Shown: positions 55,391 through 64,000 of the stretch, in pieces
How positions within the stretch are numbered: position 1 is the stretch's first letter
Layout of the letters: every line of letters begins with the position of its first letter
Assembly (NCBI RefSeq): GCF_963169125.1
Contig: NC_084798.1
Span: 176,009,338 to 176,073,337, forward strand
Length of the DNA stretch: 64,000 bases
Direction of reading: 5' to 3'
Source: Humulus lupulus
Lineage: Eukaryota > Streptophyta > Magnoliopsida > Rosales > Cannabaceae
Program-made: the position numbers and the translations under genes
The notes under the pieces: model-generated
What the model saw: only the letters and a program-made list of their open reading frames with translations
Told to the model about the DNA's origin: nothing
The model's database searches: none

Positions 55391-57671
55391 TGTAACGCCC
55401 TGGATAGCCAAGACCGCTATACTGTGTACTTATAAAGGTGCAGGACTTGCTAATCAAGTCCTTTAGTTAAAAACGTGTCACTGAAACCATTAATGTGCTA
55501 GGGTTAAAAGATTTTTGTCTCAAAAGGTACATTTCATATAACTAAATATTTTTATACATGGGATCCCAAAAAGGAACAGCGTTTAAAAGTCAGTTTACAA
55601 AATTTCCAGAGTACAAACTACCACTAGCCACTCTAAGGGCAAAACAGACGTTTACGGTTCTCCTAATCCTGTCACCCCCTCAATCGTGGCGACTGAGCAG
55701 CTGATCATGTACATTCTGCTCTCAGAGCTCTCCGAATTAGGGCTGATCAAGCTTGCCCTTGCCTTTACTTGCACCACGAAGCACCCGTGAGCCAAGGCCC
55801 AGCAGGAAAACATAACATTATATAACAAATAATGGTAACAATTGAATAACCCTTTAAGCATGATCATACACATAACATACCACATTAACCCCATAGCACG
55901 TAGATTCAACCAAAGATTCAACCAATCAACACTCAGCTATTCAGCATGACAATCCACCAATCAATAATAACAATCAAATCACATGAAAATCAGGGTCGAC
56001 ACCTTAGGTCCCATCCTCTATTTACCCCACTGACACCGACCCGCTTAAACCGAGCTCAATGCATAATAAGCTATCCTCAGCTACCAGTGGTCGACTCGCG
56101 CCATGTGTGCTAATGTAAACTCCAGCGCTCTTAGGCCGATCGTATACTATTTACATGGCATAATAACATCCTCTATAAAGCATACAAAGCAGGGAACCCT
56201 TAGTCCCATTATAAATCCACAACCGGGTGCAGTTTTCTTACCTTTAGTTTCCAAGTGTACTGGTTACGCGAGATGCCTCTTGAGCACGATCTGTTTCCCG
56301 AGCCCCTAGCTTATACCTAGTCACAACCAAGATAAGGGATACCATCAATAATTGTAAAAGGGCTTCTAAATTAGATTCTAGTCTCCGGAACATCAAATTC
56401 CACCAAACACGGTAGTAGATTCGATCTCGAGAACCCTAGGCTAAATTCCCATGCTTAAAATCCCAAAATCCCAAATTCCCTTAAGGGCCGCGGCTCAAGC
56501 CTCTTATGCCGCGACATGGCCCCCAAACAGAACCCATCCACGCTCAGAACCAGACACGGGTCGCGGCCCGCCTTTCTTCTCCAACACTCATCAGCTTCAA
56601 AGGGTCGCGGCTCACCAAGAACTATGTCGCGACCTGACCCCTTCGAACCCAGAAAAACCACCATTTTCAACTCTCAAACCTCACTCAAAAACACCCAAAT
56701 CCATCCTAGTTCCATAACTCAATTATCACAAAACTTCTAACATGATTCCAGCAACATAATCCAGCGAAAACCTAGCCTAGAAACTCATCAAAATCCCACT
56801 TCAATCTTTGAAACCCAAACGCTCAAGAACACTAAAACCAGCCAAGAAAACACCATAATTCAAACATTAAATCATAAATTCAAGCTTACCTTCACTGCAG
56901 AACCAATTCACTAAGCAATTTCTGAGCTAACTCCCAAGTTCCAAGATTCAATTTCAAAACCCAAAAACCTCTTTAGAACTCTATCAAAACAACATAAGTT
57001 TAACAACAAAAGGTGTGATTCAAGTCTTACCTTAATCTTGGTTGAACTCCTTAGCTGAACACTAGTTTAATCTTTCAAGACTTCAGCTCAATCCACTGAA
57101 TTCCAGCTAAATTTTCCTTAAGTTCCAGTGGTTTCCCTTGAGAGAAAAGAAGAGTGATAAGACTGATGAAGGGGAGGGTCAGTTTAAGGTTCTTCTACTT
57201 CTTTCTCAACTTTTCGTAAGTCTAACCTTATTTAATTAAGTCAATCCTGAGGCTCGGGGTACCGGAAACGTCCCCGAGGGCAAAATGGTAAAATTCCTCA
57301 GTATTCCCACCTAAGCTTCCTAACCTCAAATATATCTCCAATTATTTATTTCCATAACCTGATAACCCAAATAACCATCTAATACCTGAAATACCCCTTG
57401 ACTTGCCCCAAGTCAAGTATTAAGTCCCGTTGTGACTTTCCCGCTAACTAGCTCCCGAGGATCGCCTCAAGTCGCATGCTGCAGATTTAGCCACATAATA
57501 ATGTGGTTCTCACATTTATAGCATATAATCACAGTTACATTCATATAACCATACAAGCATGCTTATCAAAAATCATGCATTAAACTAATAAATTCACACA
57601 TAAACCAATTATGCCCTCCCGGCATACTAATCAAGACCCTTAAGCCATATTAGTGATTTTGGGTCGTTACA
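55391..57671 (-). mobile_element. LTR K (Tekay-like), no matching TSD
   Basis: K is 2,281 bp in minus orientation, from TGTAACGCCCTGG on the left to GGTCGTTACA at 57,671. It has GGGATCCC at 55,560-55,567, the shared block at 55,675-55,805 and, in the U3 part, a stretch like LTR D. The flanks are GTTTA (left) and AAATC (right), so there is no duplication; a rearrangement or recombination between two elements is likely. No primer site or purine tract borders it. Confidence 0.8.
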
Positions 57672-58048
57672 AAATCCATATTAAGAATACACCCATGCCC
57701 CTCCTAGGGTTAAATTCATACTCAATATATCCTTAAGAAAGTCACAATACTCTGTTACACAAAACCCCTAACCAAAGATATTAAATCATAATAAAAAAAA
57801 AAAAAACAATATCCAAAATTTCCATTTCAGGGCAACCGGCACGGTCGCGCTCACAGACAGTTTAGACATTTCAGGTGAGTAGCATGGTCGCGCTCATCGA
57901 GGACCCTGAAATCGCAAGTGCGATTTTAACCCAAATTTCCAACCCCAAATCATAAAGTTTCGACCCAAATCACCAATTCAAGTAGCCTGGCATGTATCTA
58001 ACACTTATAAAACAAATAAAAGCAATCCTAGACATCTAATAAACATCA
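57672..58048. other. LTR-like DNA between K and L
   Basis: No gene is seen. It is AT-rich with a 13-base A run near 57,794, and two copies of (A/T)GGTCGCGCTCA(C/T) at 57,843 and 57,886, similar in style to the GC-rich 'cgcg' segments of LTRs in this window. It continues at 60,588 after solo LTR L. Identity unknown. Confidence 0.5.
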
Positions 58049-58675
58049 TGTACTGTCCCAAATTCCCTAATGTGGCTTAGTGCCTGGATTAAGGGGCAGG
58101 AGGGCCATAATTGATTTAATATGTGATTGTGTGATTATATGCATGATTATGTGAGTTATATTATTATATGATGGTGTTTGCATGCATGTGGGCCTGTTTC
58201 TTACTAGAAGGGCATTTTCGTAATTTTGGCTCGTTGAGGGCATATTTGTATATTTATATGCATGTGTGTGATATATGGGTGAGATCACATTATTATGTGG
58301 ATATGTTTGAGCTTTTCGACATGGGACGATCCTAGGAAGAAAGTTAGCGGTTTTGTCATAACAGGATTAAATATCGGGCTAAGGGTGAGCCTAGGGGTAA
58401 TTTGGCGCTTAGTACATTACCGAGAATGAGCGGGTAATGGGATATGATTTGATAATTATTTAAGGATATTGGGAGTAACGGGAAATGGAGGACGTTAATT
58501 ATGATTAACGGGATAGGTGGGAAATGACAATTTTGCCCTTGGGTGGCTTTGAAGGTTTTAGATGGTGCTAGGGGCATTTTGGTCATTTAGGCCATTAGAT
58601 ATACTTAAGCTAAGATGGTTGTAGAAGGAACTAAGGCTGAAAACAGAGGTTTCTTTTCTCTCTCTCTCGATTACT

Positions 58676-58680
<5 letters not shown>

Positions 58681-58731
<51 letters not shown>
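58681..58731 (+). repeat. (CT)n microsatellite in LTR L
   Basis: About 25 CT units lie in the same relative place as in the C 3' LTR, after a pyrimidine-rich lead at 58,650-58,680. Confidence 0.95.
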
Positions 58732-58735
<4 letters not shown>

Positions 58736-59910
58736 GGGATTTTGAGGAAGAAATAGAGAATTCAAGCTTGAGGTTTTGAGGCTTGGGGTTTAGGATTTAA
58801 GTGCAGCAACTGAAGGTGTTAATTCTGGGATTAAGGTAAGGATTTTATGCTGGAACTTTAAGATTTTTACTATGTTTTTATGTTGTTTGAAAGCTTGATA
58901 GTTTGATCTTGGAGTTGAGTATTTAAGGGTGTTTTTAGTGTTTCTAGGCTTGGGTTTTGCTGTTAGATTGGTGGCTATGTTGTATTAATGTTTGGTTATG
59001 ATATTCGGATTTGTTTGATGGGTTTTGGCTGAGTTTGGATTGAGGAATATGTAGGGCAGCTGGGTTCGCGAGGTCAAGTCACGACCGAGTTCATGCAAGT
59101 CGCGACTTGAGTGAACCCCAGGGCCTTCACTAGGCTATGTGTGGCAGGCGCACCGCGACCCTCAAGGACAAATCGCAGCCCGCCCCTGGCACCCAGACAA
59201 GGGGCCTGTCTTTCTGGGAGGTGCGCTGCAGCCCTTGGGGGCAGGTCGTGGCCCGCCTGTTCTTTTTTGAGACAGGCATGGTTTTGCTTAGTTTTAGGCG
59301 CGGGTTTTCAAACCTTAAGGCTCGGGATCGAATCTACAAATCATTTTAGTGGGATTCGAGGTCCTGGGGCTACATTAATCCAGGAGTTTTTATTACTCAT
59401 TTTATTGATGGGAATTCATATTTGGTTATGATTAGGTGACCGCTAAAGGCCTAAGGACATGATCGTTCTCAAAGGTCGTTCTTTATTTATTTTGCGCTCA
59501 AACCTAAGGTAAGAAAACTACACCCAGTATATGACATACATGATTATTGATGAGGCATGTTGAGTGCTCTATATATGGACATTGGTTGCATTGTAAATGT
59601 CTAGCAGCATTTCTTACTTGTGAATGGCACTAACTTATTAGTCAGAAACGGCAATGGTGTTTAGTACTGGTCATGAAGCTCTGACTTATCAGTCATGATC
59701 GGTAATAGTACTGAGCGTTGGTCGTATCGAATTGACTTATGAGTCAAAAGCGACAATAGCGTATTGAACGCGGGCTGAAATGATTAGATCTAATCAACAT
59801 GAGCATTAAATGTCTGACCGACCTATTGGCCGAAGAAAACTAAAGCGCTTGGCTAGTTACCCAGAGCCAAGGCTAAAAGGCTCAAGTGACTTGATGGTCA
59901 CATGGCTTAG

Positions 59911-60100
59911 GGTGCAGGACCCAAGGATGTCTTATTAGTCATCTATTCAGGGCACAGGACCCCATGATGTCTTATTAGTCATCTATTCAAGGAGCAAGAC
60001 CACAGGATGTCTTATTAGTCATCTATTTAGGGCACAGGACCCCAGTATGACTTATTAGTCATCTATTCAGGGGACAGGACCCCAGAATGACATAACAGTC
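59911..60100 (+). repeat. 40-bp tandem array in LTR L
   Basis: About 4.5 units start near 59,926, 59,966, 60,006, 60,046 and 60,086. The core is CTTATTAGTCATCTATTCAG followed by GGCACAGGACCC. Confidence 0.92.
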
Positions 60101-60582
60101 ATCATATGATTAGGGCTGTGAGCCCCAGAACAATTTCATGCTCGTTATTATTATTAGTATACATGCAGTGATAAGTTTTCTTGTTGTGCCTTGGCTCACA
60201 AGTGGAAAAGAGAAGCTTACCCAACCTTGAGTGGAGAGCTTAGGTGGCAATGTGTACATATGCGGCCGCTTGACCACCACGGCCAAGGTGTTTCTCCGAA
60301 TAACTAGGGTTTAAGCCTATTTTTGCCGCTTAGGTCGACAGATTGTAACTTTTGAACTGTAATGATCATTTTGGATTGTAAATAACTTTGTAAACACTTT
60401 TATGGTATCCCATGTGCAGTATAACATTTTTATTAAAATATATCCATTCCTTTTGATCAAAATTTTATCCCTGGCCAATTAATAATACTTAGATGCACAT
60501 TTATGGCCTAATAACTCGTTTAGTGAGTTAAGCACTATTTAAAGTACACAATGTGATAGTTATGGCTACCCAATGCGTTACA

Positions 60583-61189
60583 CATCAATTTATCAATAAC
60601 ACAATCATAAATCCTTTTTCATCAACGAAACCTAAATCTACCATAAAACTTAAAGAACATAGTTCAAAGAACTTACAGTTTGTTGTTTCAGCCACTAATC
60701 CCAATTCCTTGACTCTTTGACAACTTCTAATCCGTAAAATAAACCACCAAGGTCCTCCTCCAATTCCCTGAGCCCCATAGTGGTTATATCAAGAATGAGA
60801 GAAGTGCCTCTTGATTTAATAACCTAGTTCGTGAAAAGACGTGACTGACAATGTGTAAACCTAATTCTTATTTCCCATATTTTATTAATTCTTAATAATC
60901 ATTAAATATACAATTACCATCCAATCCCCCATCTAAACTTCCTTACACATTCACTTAAGTCCTTTTTAATAATTTTCCATAAGCTAATAGTTTTAACTTT
61001 CATAAATTGCAATTTCTACCAAAAAACTTGTAATTCCACTTTGACCCCTATATCTCAATTATTATATCCTTTTGGCCCCTAACACTTGAAGTAACACTTG
61101 TGTGATCGAACTAATAGGTACATAAAATATATCATACATAGAAATCAAGCATAACATATCACATATCACATAAACACAAAATTTACTAT
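60583..61189. other. LTR-like DNA right of L
   Basis: No gene is seen. The organisation resembles the minus-strand U3/R part of LTRs D and K (CTTACAG... region, then AT-rich blocks with ATTAATTCTTAATAATC). With 57,672-58,048 it may be one old minus-strand LTR. Edges not found. Confidence 0.4.
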
Positions 61190-61967
61190 GATTCTTTGGA
61201 TCCAAGCCAAATTACCAAAATACCCATCACCAAAGGAAGTGGATATTATATATAAGAGTACCCGAAACATTTGGAGACATTTGGAGATGTTTTGGGTCCA
61301 TGTCTGGGGCGAAAATATAGAGGCGATTGCATTGCGACACCTATTGAAAGGTGATACATCGTGTGGCTCATCCGTACGGGACCGTACAGATACGTGTTTT
61401 GGCTCCAAAACTTATTTCAAAATGCTCTAATCTCATTAGTTAACACTAATGACGGTTCCTACACTATTTAAGGAGTTCATGTGAGATTTTGGTGAATTGA
61501 TCATTCTCCACTCTCTCTCCCTCTAAAACCCTCCCTCTCTCACTAACTCATAAAGATTACTAGTTTTCTCCAAGATCTTCATTATCAAGAAAACTTAACT
61601 TCTTTGAAGACCAATGCTTGTTAACCCCAATCTTATTCCACCCTTGTAGTAGCTTCAAGAAATCTCCTAAAGGAGTCTAGGAATATAGATTTTGGGACAA
61701 CAATTTTAATTGTGTCAAGCCTTTTTGCCATCTTTATTGTTTTCACATAAAATCATAACTTTTCTGATTTTATGTAATTAGTGTTTTCACTATAAAGGTC
61801 ATTTCTTTATCTTACTCTATTTTTTGTTTTCTTCCATTAAGTCTATTGTTATATTGTGATTAATTTTCATAAATTGCAATATACATATTGTGTTATTATA
61901 AGCCATATCCCAACAACACTTCACACACCTCCACTTACCATTCATTTTTCACTTTTCTCACTTAGCA
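61190..61967 (+). other. Unassigned promoter-like or LTR-like segment
   Basis: No coding sequence is seen. CACTATTTAAGG (61,462-61,473) is a TATA-like box, followed about 35 bp later by a CT-rich leader (61,500-61,550), as in an LTR R region. Upstream, CCGTACGGGACCGTACAG near 61,370-61,388 is a short imperfect repeat. It abuts broken gag of element N. I cannot match it to another element here. Confidence 0.4.
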
Positions 61968-61969
61968 CT

Positions 61970-62340
61970 ATAATGGACATGTGCTTGTCCATTTCATCAA
62001 CTTTCTTTGTACTGAGCTGGATAAGGCGCATAGTTCGCCATCGGCCATCCCCCATATGGACCTACTTGCTGGGTGCTTGAGCCGCTGGCTGAGGATGCGG
62101 CTGAGACTGGGGCTGAGGCTGAGACTGAGTCTATTGTCGTTGTTGCTGCAGCAGTTCTTCCACGTGTTGACGTAGACAGATAATCTCAGCAGTGTTGTCC
62201 ACCGGAGGTGGTGCATTTCTATTGGCAGCAGCAGTAGTAGTAGCACATGTTCCCGTTCTTCGTACTTGAGGGGCTTTGTTAGTTTCGTTGGCGGTGCTGG
62301 GGGCATTGTCGTTCGTGCGTGCAGACCTTCTGAGCGACAT
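61970..62340 (-). pseudogene. gag start of element N
   Basis: ATG at 62,340 gives MSLRRSARTNDNAPS, then an Ala/Thr-rich part and a helical VEELLQQQRQ, then a stop and a Gln/Pro-rich stretch (TQSQPQPQSQPHPQPAAQAP). An N-terminal MxxRRS start and a Q/P-rich linker fit gag of chromoviruses. After another stop it is lost near 61,970 where unrelated sequence begins. The capsid is missing. Confidence 0.6.
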
Positions 62341-62891
62341 CTTCAGTAAATTTCTAACAGTCGAGAAAAACATGTTAGAACTTACCCTAATAGGCTCTAA
62401 GGAAAAACTTAGTCTAAGCAAACATAACTCGAACCTATCAGTTGTGATTTCTTATGAAAAAAAATTAGGTAAGCCTTCTTTATAATTAGGGTGTGTTTCT
62501 ATACTTAGAAAATTTATCCATCTTTATTATTTTCTAAGTCTGTTTCTAACCATCCTATATGACTTAATTCTCTGGCTCAAAACTCGTCGTTGTTCCAAAG
62601 TTAACCATATTGAGGGAGGGCTAGGATCAGTAAAATCATTCCCACTACTATGGCCCCCTAAACTCTCAATATAAAACCTGGTCCATTGATCTGTATCCAC
62701 CCTCACTGAACTTAGTCATTATTTATTGAATTTATTATTTATTATGATTGTAAAAAAAATCAAACTCATACATGTCATTCAAAAATAACAGTTTATTCAT
62801 TTGGAAAAAGGTTTTCACTAAGTACAATCATAAATGCAAAAATAAATAAATAAATAAGTTAACCAAACTAAAAAAAATAACTAGGGTAAAT

Positions 62892-63485
62892 CTAAAAATC
62901 AGGATCTTCTACATCTGACCCTTCATCTAGCATATCATCGTCTATTTCTTCATAGTCATCATTATCTTGAGCCTCAAAACTACCTCAGGGAATATTCATC
63001 AAGATATTATGCTTTTGTTCATTTGTGAATTGAAATTCAAACTTAGAGGTGAACCTTAGTATAAGAAAATAATATCTCATGGCTACCGGTAAATCATCCT
63101 CGTCGTCTGTAGTCTCCCATAATTCTTCTAATGTTGAAATTACAAAAGGATTATCTTTAAAAAGCCTAATTACTAGGACATATTGTTCCATAGCTCTCAT
63201 CATAATTTGCTTAGTAGTTTGAAGGTGAACTATCCCCTTGTGAAATAGGATCAATCTTTGCGTGATTCTTTCTAACACTCCTATTGTATTCCTTGGCTCT
63301 CTAATCCTTTTCAATGCCTTAATGACTCGAATATCATGATAGGTTAAGGCTCCATCCATTTTAACTGAAAACATAATGGCTAAAACATTAGCTATTAACA
63401 TAAACATAATAATCATAACATAAACACTTACATTGGCGGTAAGATCTGGAACTTGTGCGTGTGTATCAACGAGAACTTCATTCAT
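62892..63485 (-). pseudogene. Extra leader ORF of element N, upstream of gag
   Basis: This frame opens at 63,485 (MNEVLVDTHAQVPDLTAN), ten bases after the PBS, and runs 166 codons to TGA at 62,985-62,983. In the same frame it continues GSFEAQDNDDYEEIDDDMLD and ends in TAG at 62,892, an acidic tail. The middle (ALKRIREPRNTIGVLERITQ, YVLVIRLFKDNPFVISTLEE, RYYFLILRFTSKFEF) looks like an alpha-helical globular protein. ATG codons inside (MDGALTYHD near 63,360) give a shorter alternative start. I recognise no family. The single stop before the tail may be a recent mutation. Frame continuity over about 200 codons in AT-rich DNA and the acidic end argue for real coding. Confidence 0.5.
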
Positions 63486-63494
63486 ATGAACTGT

Positions 63495-63508
63495 GGCTCT
63501 AATACCAA
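63495..63508 (-). other. Primer binding site of element N (tRNA-iMet type)
   Basis: The - strand reads TTGGTATTAGAGCC, one base from the initiator-Met site TTGGTATCAGAGC, next to the LTR end at 63,510. Confidence 0.85.
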
Positions 63509-63509
63509 C

Positions 63510-64000
63510 TGTAATGCCCCAACTAATTCTAGACCTCGGACCATTAAAAACTACTAAACATAACTACTATTTTGGAATACATAAAATAATAGAACTTCAT
63601 TTAAAATCCAAAATAATGTACGAAATACAAAATAAGGTATAGGTACCCATTGTTTAGTACATAAAACATAAAAACATAAACTTTAATCAATTGTTTAAAT
63701 ACTAAGTGCGGAAATACATAAAACATAAATTAAAAGACTTTAAACAATGCCATCCTCAATCTTCCTACGGTCCATTCAATCCATCCATTCTCAATACACA
63801 TGCCAAGCTACCACGAATCTGTCCCGCCTTCCAAGTTCATTTTCCTGCACCATCTAAAATGAAAGGAGTGAGCCTAATGCCCAGCAAGAAAAATCTACTA
63901 AAAAAATATATCATAAATCATAAGACTATATCATAAAACATATACTATAAAACATATGACGTAAAAATGTATATCGTATATCGTATAGGACTACAATATT
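63510..64000 (-). repeat. 5' LTR of element N, partial
   Basis: On the + strand it begins TGTAATGCCCCAACTAATTC and runs off the window. No gene is present. Near 63,880-63,900 it has GCCCAGCAAGAAAA, as in the shared LTR block of A and K. Confidence 0.8.

Larger units (their letters stand above)
58049..60582 (+). mobile_element. Solo LTR L (Tekay-like), TSD CATCA
   Basis: L is 2,534 bp long, starting TGTACTGTCCCAAATTCCC and ending CCAATGCGTTACA, with CATCA at 58,044-58,048 and 60,583-60,587. It holds a CT microsatellite (58,681-58,731), a 40-bp array (59,911-60,100) and a shortened form of the shared LTR block (60,180-60,280). GGGATCCC is degenerate here. It has no coding sequence. Confidence 0.9.

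Noticed and set aside
59111..59431. 106-codon frame in a GC-rich part of LTR L
   Set aside because: It lies in the GC-rich LTR segment that also occurs in C and F in other frames; no domain is seen.
63365..63431. Intron in the leader ORF of N (GTAAGTG ... TTTTCAG)
   Set aside because: The ends look good, but the intron would be only 67 bases and splicing would shift the frame to an early stop, while the unspliced frame is open.

Overview
This window looks like heterochromatic or intergenic nuclear DNA of a flowering plant, probably a eudicot. No host gene, rRNA, tRNA or CRISPR array is supported. The evidence is that almost all of it is LTR retrotransposon: Tekay/Del-type chromoviruses with a chromodomain-like integrase tail, Tat-lineage Ty3/gypsy elements with a second RNase H, one Ty1/copia fragment, and several solo LTRs. 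The primer sites match initiator-Met tRNA or the other primer types common in plant gypsy elements. I cannot name the species.

The layout is a set of nested insertions, most of them proved by matching 5-bp target-site duplications (TSDs). The outer frame is element C (+ strand, Tekay-like). Its truncated 5' LTR starts at 18,129, gag-pol runs 19,671-22,973 and resumes at 46,768-47,935, and its 3' LTR starts at 47,969. Element B (- strand, Tat-like) is inserted in the C 5' LTR; its 5' LTR is 17,373-18,128 and its body is 3,049-6,963 plus 15,322-17,372. B was hit by element A (- strand, Tekay-like, 6,964-15,321, TSD GTATA) and by LTR D (1-3,048). D was hit by a solo LTR, E (1,405-2,891, TSD CCCAC).

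The C integrase gene is split by a solo LTR, G1 (22,974-46,767, TSD GAAGG). Inside G1 is a copia element, H (- strand, 24,039-45,717, TSD AAATA). Most of the H interior is gone and has been replaced by the 3' half of a chromovirus, J (+ strand, 26,262-30,695). The right-hand LTR of H was then hit by a 13.9-kb Tat element, I (- strand, 31,777-45,692, TSD CATTA).

Right of C lie LTR G2 (50,098-55,285), which carries solo LTR F (51,016-53,962, TSD ATTAT); LTR K (55,391-57,671); solo LTR L (58,049-60,582, TSD CATCA); unassigned LTR-like DNA (60,583-61,967); and the 5' end of another - strand gypsy element, N, whose PBS is at 63,495-63,508 and whose 5' LTR runs off the window.

All retroelement genes are decayed by stops, frameshifts, deletions or lost catalytic residues. 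Two parts stand out. Element I carries, between pol and its 3' LTR, an antisense gene-like unit on the + strand (about 33,920-36,847) with a TATA-like box, several credible introns, a conserved-looking globular region and a coiled-coil tail. Element N has a long extra reading frame with an acidic tail (62,892-63,485) between its primer site and gag. The LTRs also carry several unrelated tandem arrays: a CpG-rich 45-bp minisatellite, palindromic CGACTTGTAAGTCG units, a 40-bp array and a 98-bp array.
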